From CAYLWZ01 sp964585805 (GTDB lineage Bacteria > Patescibacteriota > Minisyncoccia > Minisyncoccales > GWA2-38-27), in contig CAZPFE010000004.1 in assembly GCA_964585805.1 (NCBI GenBank), forward strand, positions 1 through 26,977: a DNA stretch of 26,977 nucleotides. Direction: 5' to 3'. Position numbers and translations under genes: made by a program. Each line of letters starts with the position of its first letter. The stretch's first letter is position 1. The notes under the pieces were generated by a model. That model was not told the DNA's origin, searched no databases, and saw only the letters and a program-made list of their open reading frames with translations. This document shows, piece by piece, positions 12,593 to 19,349 of this stretch.

Positions 12593-14470
12593 GTGTTTAT
12601 TAGACAGAAATCCATAAAAAGAATATTGTTTTTCTTGTTAACAGATATTATTTTGATTAGTTTATCTGTTGTTTTAGCTTTTCTTTTGCGTTTTAGCGGG
12701 GATTTACCTTCTCAATATATAGAAAAAGGATTAGTTCAGCAAATTATAGTTTTGGCTCTTGTTTTTTGCTTGCCAATTTTTTATTTTTTTGGTCTTTATT
12801 CTTTTTCTTGGAAATATGTAAGCACTAAGGAATTAATCGCTTTATTTAAAGCAGTAACTATCAGTTTTTTCTTCTTAACAATTTCTTTTTTTGTTTTAAG
12901 AACATTTAAAGGTTTTCCTAGGTCAGTAATTTTTATTACTTATTTTTTGGTTTTTATTTTTTGCGGCGCTTTTCGTTTTTCTAAAAGAATATATTTAGAA
13001 ACGAAGAGTCAGCAGAAGGAAAAGAAAGGTGAAAAGACAATTATCGTTGGCGCTGGTGACGCTGGAGAACAAATTTTAAGAAGTATTTTGAATACAAAAA
13101 ATTCTCCTTATTTGCCTGTTGGTTTTGTAGATGATGATAGTTTTAAACAAGGATTGAATATTCATGGAGTGAAAGTATTAGGAAAGATTGATGATTTGAA
13201 AGAAATTATACTTAAAGGAGGAATAATGAAAATAATTGTTGCCCTACCTTCAGTAAAATCAGAAATTATTAAAAAAGCAGTTGAAATAAGTAGACAGGCG
13301 GGTATAAAAGATATTAAAATAGTTCCTTCAATTGCTGAATTAATAAATGAGGAAATTTCGCTTAGAGATTTGAGAGATGTTAATATTGAAGATTTATTAG
13401 CCAGAGAGCCAATTTTTTTAGAAACTAAAGATATTAGCGATTATATTAAAGGTAAGAAAGTTTTAGTTACAGGAGCAGCAGGTTCGATTGGGTCCGAACT
13501 CTCAAGACAAGTTGCTAAATTTGGCGCTTCTTTATTGTTGCTTTTAGATCAGGATGAAACAGGTATTTTTAATATTTCAAGAGAAATAAATAAAAAATTT
13601 CCTCAACTAAAAACAAAAGCGATTATTGCTGATATAAGAGATAAAAATAAAATAGAAAGCATTTTTAGAACCTTTAGACCAGATATAATTTTCCACGCTG
13701 CTGCTTATAAGCATGTTCCTTTATTAGAAGAGAATATTGACGAAGCAGTTAAAAATAATGTTTTTGGAACTAAAATTATAGCTGAAGCGGCTTTAAAATG
13801 GGGAGCGGAAAAGTTTATTTTTATTTCAACTGATAAGGCGGTTAATCCGATTTCAGTAATGGGAGCAACAAAAAGAATCGGAGAAATGATTTGTCAATCA
13901 CTTAATAATGAAAGTTCAACAAAATTCATTGTTGTTCGTTTTGGTAATGTGTTAGATAGTAGAGGTAGTGTTATTCCTATTTTTAAAGAACAAATTAAAA
14001 AAGGAGGACCAGTAGAAGTGACGCATCCAGAAATAAAAAGATACTTTATGACAATTCCTGAAGCCTGTCTTTTAGTGACTAAAGCAGGAGCAATTGGTAA
14101 AGGAGGAGAAATTTTTGTTTTAGATATGGGGAAACCAATCAAGATTTTTGATTTAGCCAGAGAAATGATTAAATTGTCGGGTTTTGAACCAGATAAAGAT
14201 ATTCCAATTGTTTTTAGCGGTTTGAGACCAGGAGAAAAACTCTATGAAGAGATAATTTTTACCGAAGAGAGGATTGTAGAGAAGTATTATCAAAAAATAC
14301 TGAAGGTTCAATCTTTAGCGATGAATAAGGAAAAATTAGATAAGTATCTCTCTAAACTAAAAGAAGCAGTAGAAGAATTAGATAACCAAAAGATATTAAA
14401 AGTTATTAAGGAAATTGTTCCTTCTTTTGAAGAGGATAATCTAAAAAAAATAGAAAAAGAGAAAATTTAA
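12593..14470 (+). CDS. Membrane nucleotide-sugar 4,6-dehydratase (PglF/WbpM/CapD family)
   Basis: Membrane-bound dehydratase that makes a UDP-4-keto-6-deoxy-HexNAc. About four membrane helices fill residues 10-125. A CoA-binding/Rossmann-like domain begins with IIVGAGDAGEQ near residue 151. The catalytic short-chain dehydrogenase domain starts with the NAD motif GAAGSIG at 294-300. The active site reads STDKAVNPISVMGATKR, with D414, K415, M423 and K427. Met in place of the usual Tyr is characteristic of the long PglF/WbpM class. The GTG at 12593 is the only start that keeps the first helix; no earlier ATG exists in frame. At 625 aa it is full length. It lies 11 bases after the aminotransferase, and pgk follows after three bases. 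Confidence 0.93.
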   Translation: MFIRQKSIKRILFFLLTDIILISLSVVLAFLLRFSGDLPSQYIEKGLVQQIIVLALVFCLPIFYFFGLYSFSWKYVSTKELIALFKAVTISFFFLTISFFVLRTFKGFPRSVIFITYFLVFIFCGAFRFSKRIYLETKSQQKEKKGEKTIIVGAGDAGEQILRSILNTKNSPYLPVGFVDDDSFKQGLNIHGVKVLGKIDDLKEIILKGGIMKIIVALPSVKSEIIKKAVEISRQAGIKDIKIVPSIAELINEEISLRDLRDVNIEDLLAREPIFLETKDISDYIKGKKVLVTGAAGSIGSELSRQVAKFGASLLLLLDQDETGIFNISREINKKFPQLKTKAIIADIRDKNKIESIFRTFRPDIIFHAAAYKHVPLLEENIDEAVKNNVFGTKIIAEAALKWGAEKFIFISTDKAVNPISVMGATKRIGEMICQSLNNESSTKFIVVRFGNVLDSRGSVIPIFKEQIKKGGPVEVTHPEIKRYFMTIPEACLLVTKAGAIGKGGEIFVLDMGKPIKIFDLAREMIKLSGFEPDKDIPIVFSGLRPGEKLYEEIIFTEERIVEKYYQKILKVQSLAMNKEKLDKYLSKLKEAVEELDNQKILKVIKEIVPSFEEDNLKKIEKEKI

Positions 14471-14473
14471 AAT

Positions 14474-15652
14474 ATGATTAAGCTAAAAACTATCAAGGAA
14501 ATAAAAGAATTAAAAGGCAAAAGAGTTTTACTGAGAGTTGATTTTAATGTTCCTTTAGATGAAAATGGGAATATTAGAGATTCTTTTCGTATAGAAAAAT
14601 CTTTACCGACAATTAAATACCTAAAAAGGAAAAAGGCTAAGGTGATTTTGATTACTCACTTAGGAAAGCCAAAAGGAAGAAAAGTTGAAAAATTAAGACT
14701 TAATAATGTTCAAAAAAAATTAAGTAGTTATCTTGATTTTAAAATTAAAAAATTAGATGATTGTATTGGTGAAAAAGTAGAGAGAAAAATAAAAAAAATG
14801 AAAGAAGGAGATATTATTCTTTTGGAAAATCTTCGTTTTCATAAAGGAGAAGAAAATAATGATAAAAATTTTACTCGGTTGTTAGCAAAATTAGGAGATA
14901 TTTATGTTAATGACGCTTTTAGTGTTTGCCATCGTCCTCATTCCTCAATTGTTGGTTTACCTTACTATTTACCTGCTTTTTCTGGATTTCTTTTAGAGAA
15001 GGAGGTAGAAGTATTAACTCATATTTCTGAGAAAGCAAAAAAACCGTTGGTTGTTATTATTGGTGGAGCAAAAGTGTCAAGTAAAATTACGACAATTAAT
15101 CTTTTTTTAAAAAAAGGCGGGATAATTTTAATAGGAGGGAAAGTGGCTAATATTATTTTAGGAGTTAGGAATGATCTCAAGTTGAGAGGAAAATCTTTAG
15201 AAAAAGAAGCAGGAGTAGCAAAAAAAATAAAATTAGAAGAAGGAAAAGTTTATCTGCCATTGGATGTGGTAGTTAAGAGAAGAAAAAATAATTCTATTTG
15301 TATTAAAAATTTATCTGCAGACAAAATTAAAAATATTAATTTAATTTTTGATATTGGAGATCAAACAATTGAATTATTTTCTAAAATTATTAAAAAAGGG
15401 AGAACAATAATTTGGGCTGGTCCATTAGGTCTTTTTGAGGATTCTTTATTTGAAAAAGGGACAAAGATTATAGGAAGAGAGATTGTAAAAAATAAAAATG
15501 CTTTTAAGTTTGCTGGCGGCGGAGATACTTCTCTTGCTTTGTTAAAATTTGGTTTGAGAGAGAGGTTTGATTTTGTTTCCACTGGTGGAGGAGCAATGCT
15601 TGCTTTTTTAGGCGGAGAAAAATTGCCTGGATTAGAAATTTTAAAAAAATAA
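14474..15652 (+). CDS. pgk: Phosphoglycerate kinase
   Basis: Glycolytic enzyme that makes ATP from 1,3-bisphosphoglycerate in the cytoplasm. Visible are the N-terminal substrate block LLRVDFNVPLDENGNI, the basic site SLPTIKYL and ITHLGKPKGR, NDAFSVCHRPHSSIVG, the hinge-side VIIGGAKVSSK, the nucleotide site GGGDTSLAL, and the C-terminal STGGGAMLAFL with GEKLPGLEIL. The length of 392 aa is normal. It starts three bases after the dehydratase and is followed by recJ-like and rnhA-like genes, so a central metabolic gene sits inside a mixed operon. The leader is A/T only. Confidence 0.97.
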   Translation: MIKLKTIKEIKELKGKRVLLRVDFNVPLDENGNIRDSFRIEKSLPTIKYLKRKKAKVILITHLGKPKGRKVEKLRLNNVQKKLSSYLDFKIKKLDDCIGEKVERKIKKMKEGDIILLENLRFHKGEENNDKNFTRLLAKLGDIYVNDAFSVCHRPHSSIVGLPYYLPAFSGFLLEKEVEVLTHISEKAKKPLVVIIGGAKVSSKITTINLFLKKGGIILIGGKVANIILGVRNDLKLRGKSLEKEAGVAKKIKLEEGKVYLPLDVVVKRRKNNSICIKNLSADKIKNINLIFDIGDQTIELFSKIIKKGRTIIWAGPLGLFEDSLFEKGTKIIGREIVKNKNAFKFAGGGDTSLALLKFGLRERFDFVSTGGGAMLAFLGGEKLPGLEILKK

Positions 15653-15665
15653 TAACAATAAAATT

Positions 15666-16829
15666 ATGGAAATTAAAAATCTTAAAAGAGCAGCTGAAAG
15701 AATAAAAAAAGCTATTGAGAAAAATGAAAAAATTATTCTTTTTGGTGATGCTGATATGGACGGCATTACTTCGGTCATAATTTTAAAAGAAACTATTGAA
15801 AATTTGAACGGAAAAGTTGAGGAAATTGGTTTTCCTGATAGAGAAAAAGATGGTTATGGTCTTAATGAAAAGGCGCTTGCTTCTTTTAAGAAATATGCTC
15901 CTGCTCTATTGGTAGTAATGGATTGCGGGATAGGAAATTTCAAAGAAATTGATTTAGCAAATAAAATTGGTTTTGAAGTTATAGTCATTGATCATCATGA
16001 AGTATTAGGAAAAGTGCCTAATGCTTCAATTATTATTGATCCTAAACAGCCAGGAGATAATTATCCTTTTAAGCAATTAGCAACAGTAGGTTTAGTTTTT
16101 TATTTAAGCAAAGTTATTTTAGGAAAAAAACTAAAAAAATCGCTGGAAAAAAACTTTCTTGAATTAGCAGCAATGGCAACAATTGCTGATATGATGCCTA
16201 GAATTAAAGATAATAAAAAGATTATTGAAAAAGGATTAGAGTCTATTAGGGATAGTTGGCGTCCAGGCATTCAAGCGCTATTTAAAACTGCTTCTTTAAA
16301 TATAGAGATGTTTAATTATCTTTCTTTAGGACAGCAAATAGAAAAAATAGATTCTTTTCTTAATATACCGGAATTTAAAAATGGTTATCCTTTTGTTTAT
16401 TTGCTTTTAACTTCTCAAGACGAAAGGAAGGCAGAAAAGATAGCGACAGAATTATTTAGAAAGAGTCTTCAGAAAAAAGAAAAAATTAGAGAAATTATTG
16501 ATTTTTTAAGTAAAAAATATTTTAATGATAAAAATCCTTTGATTTTTGATGGAGATGAGGGTTGGGAGTTGATTTTATTAGGAACAGTTGCTTCTGTTCT
16601 TTGTCAAAAATTTCAGAAACCAGTTTTTCTTTATAAAAAAAATGAGAAAGAAAGTCCGGGAAGTATTAGAGCACCAGAAGGTTTTAATGTAGTGGAGGCG
16701 TTGAAAAGTTGTTCAAGATATTTGATTACCTTTGGGGGACATCCTCAAGCAGCAGGTTTTAGGGTTGCTAATAATAATCTTAAAAAATTTAAAGATTGCT
16801 TGATTGATTATTATAAAAACGATTTATAA
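15666..16829 (+). CDS. RecJ-like DHH/DHHA1 phosphoesterase, short form
   Basis: Two-domain metal-dependent phosphoesterase related to the single-strand exonuclease RecJ. Motif I is FGDADMDG (D28, D30, D32), motif II VVMDCGIG, and motif III the signature DHH at 109-111. A further acidic ATIADMMP lies near residue 175. The DHHA1 domain has SPGSIRAPEGFNVVEAL and GGHPQAAGF (GGH at 357-359). At 387 aa it lacks the OB-fold and extra C-terminal domain of full RecJ (about 570 aa). It may therefore be a minimal RecJ, or a nanoRNase or other DHH enzyme. The neighbouring RNase HI gene 47 bases downstream fits a nucleic-acid role. Confidence 0.8.
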   Translation: MEIKNLKRAAERIKKAIEKNEKIILFGDADMDGITSVIILKETIENLNGKVEEIGFPDREKDGYGLNEKALASFKKYAPALLVVMDCGIGNFKEIDLANKIGFEVIVIDHHEVLGKVPNASIIIDPKQPGDNYPFKQLATVGLVFYLSKVILGKKLKKSLEKNFLELAAMATIADMMPRIKDNKKIIEKGLESIRDSWRPGIQALFKTASLNIEMFNYLSLGQQIEKIDSFLNIPEFKNGYPFVYLLLTSQDERKAEKIATELFRKSLQKKEKIREIIDFLSKKYFNDKNPLIFDGDEGWELILLGTVASVLCQKFQKPVFLYKKNEKESPGSIRAPEGFNVVEALKSCSRYLITFGGHPQAAGFRVANNNLKKFKDCLIDYYKNDL

Positions 16830-16876
16830 TTTAATAAAATGAATTTTTTTTAATATAATTTAATTTTGATTTTATA

Positions 16877-17317
16877 ATGAAAAAAATAATCATTTATACT
16901 GACGGCGGATCAAGAGGTAATCCTGGAAAAGCAGCAATTGGAGTGGTTTTTTGCAATGAAAAAGGAGAAGTCATTAAAGAATATTCTCAATTTATAGGAG
17001 ATAACTTAACAAATAACGAAGCAGAATATCAGGCAGTAATTTTTGCTTTAAAGAAGTTTAAGCTTTTGTTTGGCAAAGAATTAGCTAAAAAATCAGAAAT
17101 AGAAATAAGATCTGATTCTGAACTTTTAGTTAAACAATTAAACGGACAGTATAAAGTTTTAAATGAAAAAATTCAACCGCTTTTTTTAGAAGTTTGGAAT
17201 TTGCGTCTTGATTTTCAAAAAGTGAAGTTTAAACTTATCCGAAGAGAAAAGAATAAAGAAGCAGATAAATTGGTTAATGAAGCCTTGGATAGAAATGAAA
17301 AGCAAAAACTTTTTTAA
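16877..17317 (+). CDS. Ribonuclease HI family protein
   Basis: Cleaves RNA in RNA-DNA hybrids. The N-terminus IIIYTDGGSRGNPGKAAIG has the first catalytic Asp (D9). NNEAEYQAVIFAL supplies E48, RSDSELLVKQLNG the next Asp, and RREKNKEADKLVNEAL the last. The short RNGNPG-type start and the lack of a basic handle place it with the small RNase HI group also called YpdQ/RnhA-like. It ends a pgk-recJ-like-rnh run; a TATAAT at 16854-16859 may give it its own promoter. The gene is convergent with rnpB and ends in the shared bidirectional terminator. Together with rnhB it gives two RNase H enzymes in one window. Confidence 0.9.
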   Translation: MKKIIIYTDGGSRGNPGKAAIGVVFCNEKGEVIKEYSQFIGDNLTNNEAEYQAVIFALKKFKLLFGKELAKKSEIEIRSDSELLVKQLNGQYKVLNEKIQPLFLEVWNLRLDFQKVKFKLIRREKNKEADKLVNEALDRNEKQKLF

Positions 17318-17357
17318 ATAAAGAAAACCCCTCAAAAAAGAAGGGGTTTTCTTTATT
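17317..17357. terminator. Bidirectional terminator between rnhA-like gene and rnpB
   Basis: A perfect 16-bp stem pairs 17317-17332 with 17342-17357 around a 9-base loop. The arms read AATAAAGAAAACCCCT and its complement, giving a T-rich tail in either direction. It overlaps the stop codon of the RNase HI gene and abuts the 3' end of rnpB, so it should end both transcripts. Confidence 0.87.
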
Positions 17358-17358
17358 A

Positions 17359-17716
17359 GCAGGACTATAAGCCGAATTCTGTCCCTTTTAAAAAAGGGTG
17401 TGGTCATCTATCTAAGCGAACTACTTTTTGCAGGATAAGAGTTAAACTAATCCTGCTTTGTTCTTGCACCCAGCAAGGATTTAGCCGTTTCACCCCCGCA
17501 TTGCTGCGGGACTATCCCGCTAAAGCGGGCTCCTTAAGCTTGCGCTTAAGGACGTCTCTGTTCGCACCTCTCTCTATTCTCTAAAAGAATAGAGGGCATC
17601 CTTATTAGGGAATGCTGCTGTTTAACCAAGCATAGTATTGATATTGCTTGGTGGGTGTTCGGACTTTCCTCTAAGCATATATTATAAAATATATGCTTAG
17701 CGACCACACGTCCTGC
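17359..17716 (-). ncRNA. rnpB: RNase P RNA (bacterial class A)
   Basis: Catalytic RNA that trims tRNA 5' ends. On the minus strand the 5' end GCAGGAC pairs with the 3' end GTCCTGC (helix P1). A long P3-like hairpin follows, then the conserved GAGGAAAGTCCGAAC (P4 half), GGTGCGAACAGAGACG, GGGGTGAAACGGCTAA, GTGCAAGAACAAA, the second P4 half region AGATAGATGACCAC, and ACAGAATTCGGCTTATAG near the 3' end. Helix P15 (17430-17436 with 17450-17456) is closed by a 13-base loop, TAGTTTAACTCTT, without the GGU that normally pairs with tRNA CCA. At about 358 nt the size is normal. Ends are set from P1 pairing and may be off by a few bases. Confidence 0.95.
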
Positions 17717-17719
17717 CAT

Positions 17720-17752
17720 ATTATATTTTATAATTTTTTGTCTTTTTGTCAA
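17720..17752 (-). promoter_or_regulatory. Promoter of rnpB
   Basis: On the minus strand a perfect TTGACA (17747-17752) lies upstream of two overlapping -10 candidates, TATAAA (17727-17732) and TATAAT (17720-17725), directly before the RNA 5' end. The spacings are 14 and 21 bases, neither ideal, so the exact -10 is uncertain. Confidence 0.5.
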
Positions 17753-17807
17753 ATAATTGGATAGATTTTAAGGATAGGAAATTGTACTTAAAAAATCAAC
17801 AGGAGTA

Positions 17808-17848
17808 AAAAAAAAGTGACGGAGGTCGGACCTCCGCCACTTTTTTAC
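17808..17848. terminator. GC-rich hairpin with A/T tails upstream of rnpB
   Basis: CGGAGGT (17820-17826) pairs with ACCTCCG (17830-17836). After one mismatch the stem continues as GTG/CAC and six A-T pairs. The tails give U runs on both strands, the longer (nine) on the minus strand. It would stop transcription entering rnpB from the repeat side. No gene feeds it directly, so its function is inferred from shape. Confidence 0.55.
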
Positions 17849-17910
17849 TTATAGAATTGGTAGGAATGTGGTGAAGTATTACCTAATATAAATTTAAAAA
17901 TTTAAAAAAT

Positions 17911-17919
17911 AATTTATAT
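17911..17919 (+). repeat. Putative target-site duplication, left
   Basis: AATTTATAT directly borders the left end of the MITE-like element and is repeated exactly at 18226-18234 on its right. A 9-base all-A/T match could arise by chance in such DNA, but it falls precisely at both inferred ends. Confidence 0.55.
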
Positions 17920-18225
17920 GTAATTACTAGCCAATTTGGCAACGGTTTGGTTGTTATTATTCCCCATCCCCCTTCTTTTTCCTTCCCCCTCCTCTCTCTT
18001 CCTTTCCTTCCCCTCCTCTGGAGGGGGAGGATTAAGGAGGGGGAGGTTTTTAATCCCATTTCCCTCCTCACCTCCCCCTTCCCTTTGGGAAGGGGGAGGA
18101 ATGGGGAAAGAAAAAGGGAAGGGGAAGGATTAGATGAGATGTTTTTTCTTTTCAAAAGGGAAAAGAAAGAGGAAGTGGAGGAAAACTATTTTTTTATTTC
18201 GTTACTGAATTAATTGGATAGTACA
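17920..18225 (+). mobile_element. Complete MITE-like element with terminal inverted repeats and GC-rich hairpins (306 bp)
   Basis: The left end GTAATTACTAGCC and the right end read backwards, GTACTATCCAATT, are imperfect inverted repeats (15 of 25 positions without gaps). The right end agrees better with the copy at 26885 (20 of 26 positions, all differences transitions). The interior is pyrimidine-rich on the left and purine-rich on the right, so the whole unit can fold back on itself. It also holds two local hairpins: CCCCTCC/GGAGGGG (18011-18027) and a perfect 13-bp stem at 18072-18084 with 18088-18100. AATTTATAT flanks both ends. It encodes no plausible protein; the overlapping frames are low-complexity Pro/Ser/Leu shadows. 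I read it as a non-autonomous element; no transposase is present in the window. Confidence 0.7.
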
Positions 18226-18234
18226 ATTTATATA
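18226..18234 (+). repeat. Putative target-site duplication, right
   Basis: AATTTATAT directly follows the right end of the MITE-like element and is identical to 17911-17919. Confidence 0.55.
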
Positions 18235-18336
18235 AATGTATTCTTCAATCTCCTTTAAATTAAGCCAAATTTATGTTATTTTAAGAAAAAATAGATCTTT
18301 GAAAATGTATAGAAAAAAGAAAAAAAGAAGTAATCC

Positions 18337-18369
18337 AAACCCCCTAAGAGTTTATCTTTGGGGGGTTTT
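18337..18369 (+). terminator. Terminator-like hairpin upstream of ilvE
   Basis: AAACCCCC (18337-18344) pairs with the G run and T run at 18360-18368. Additional A-U pairs inside extend the stem, and TTTTCTCTT follows. No + strand gene lies just upstream, so it either insulates ilvE from transcription through the repeat or acts as an attenuator in the ilvE leader. Confidence 0.6.
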
Positions 18370-18430
18370 CTCTTGATTAGATTTTAATATTATTTTACTC
18401 TAAAATAATATAATTTTAATTTAATTTATT

Positions 18431-19336
18431 ATGAAAGAGTTAAGTAAAATTTGGTTAGACGGTGAATTTATTAATTGGTCTGAAGCAAAAATTCATATTT
18501 TAACTCATACTCTTCATTACGGAGGAGGAATTTTCGAGGGGATTAGGGCTTATAAGACGAAAAATGGGCCAGCAGTTTTTCGTCTTGATGATCATCTTAA
18601 TCGCTTTTTTTATTCTGCTTCGGTTTTAAATATGAAAATTCCTTTTGAAAAAGAAGAAATTAAAAAAGCAATTTTAGATTTAATCAGGATAAATAAAATA
18701 GAAGAATGTTATATTAGGCCAATTGCTTTTTTTGGTTATGGAAAAATGGGTTTAAATCCTGAAGGATCGCCTGTTCAAGTAGGAATAATTGCTTGGCCTT
18801 GGGGGCAATATTTAGGAGGTAAAGAAACTATTTCAGTTAAAATCTCAAAATATATTCGCCTCCATCCTCAATCAATAGTTTCTGATGCTAAAATTAATGG
18901 ATATTATGTTAATTCCATCCTTGCTTCTTTAGATGTTCAAAGCCAAGGTTATGATGAAGCATTGCTATTAGATTATGAAGGATTTGTTGCCGAAGGACCT
19001 GGAGAAAATATATTTATTGTAAAAGGAAGAAAAATTTTTACTCCTGTTTCTGGTTCCATTTTAGCAGGTATTACCCGAAAAAGTATAATAAAAATTGCTC
19101 ACGATTTAGGTTTAAGTGTTGAAGAGAAAAAAATTAGTGTTGAAGAATTAAAATCAGCTGATGAAGCGTTTTTTGTCGGAACCGCAGTGGAAGTTTGTCC
19201 TATTGGAAAAATTGACGAAGTACTAATTAACAACCAAAAGATTGGAGAAATCACAAAAACTATAAAAGAAATTTTTGAAAAAGTTGTTAGAGCTGAGAAA
19301 GAGGATTATTTAGATTGGCTTACGATAGTGAATTAA
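18431..19336 (+). CDS. ilvE: Branched-chain amino acid aminotransferase
   Basis: PLP enzyme of fold class IV that transaminates Leu, Ile and Val and their keto acids. It shows the group I pattern: KIWLDGEFINW, then LTHTLHYGGGIFEGIRAY, HLNRFFYSA, YIRPIAFFGYG, and SDAKINGYYVNSILA with K154 as the PLP Lys. Then come YDEALLLDYEGFVAEGPGENIFIV and the C-terminal FFVGTAVEVCPI. The length of 301 aa is normal. It heads a tight operon: the flavoprotein starts 13 bases later, then tyrA-pheA after nine more. No other branched-chain pathway genes are here, so the enzyme may instead transaminate phenylpyruvate and hydroxyphenylpyruvate made by the TyrA-PheA fusion (inference). Confidence 0.95.
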   Translation: MKELSKIWLDGEFINWSEAKIHILTHTLHYGGGIFEGIRAYKTKNGPAVFRLDDHLNRFFYSASVLNMKIPFEKEEIKKAILDLIRINKIEECYIRPIAFFGYGKMGLNPEGSPVQVGIIAWPWGQYLGGKETISVKISKYIRLHPQSIVSDAKINGYYVNSILASLDVQSQGYDEALLLDYEGFVAEGPGENIFIVKGRKIFTPVSGSILAGITRKSIIKIAHDLGLSVEEKKISVEELKSADEAFFVGTAVEVCPIGKIDEVLINNQKIGEITKTIKEIFEKVVRAEKEDYLDWLTIVN

Positions 19337-19349
19337 ATAAATTAAATTT

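Larger units (their letters stand above)
17740..18430. other. Gene-free region between rnpB and ilvE
   Basis: These 690 bases contain no credible protein gene. In order they hold the rnpB promoter, a GC-rich hairpin (17808), an A/T spacer, the 306-bp MITE-like element, about 100 bases of plain A/T sequence with nothing I can assign, and then a terminator-like hairpin (18337) in front of ilvE. A 23-codon frame (18305-18376) overlaps that hairpin and is discussed as a possible leader peptide. A TATAAT at 18409-18414 lies 16 bases before the ilvE ATG, without a convincing -35. Confidence 0.7.

Noticed and set aside
13894..14142. Minus-strand frame of 82 codons inside the dehydratase gene
   Set aside because: The + strand frame carries the conserved catalytic motifs; the antisense frame has no recognisable content.
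17546..17752. Minus-strand frame of 68 codons
   Set aside because: It overlaps the RNase P RNA gene and its promoter; the RNA structure explains the sequence.
17883..18213. Three overlapping open frames of 65-90 codons on both strands
   Set aside because: They lie inside the repeat element, consist of Pro/Ser/Leu/Phe or Arg/Lys/Gly runs from its simple-sequence interior, and have no start signal.
18240..18430. T-box riboswitch upstream of ilvE
   Set aside because: No T-box sequence (AGGGTGG-ACCGCG type) or specifier stem could be found; only a simple hairpin is present.
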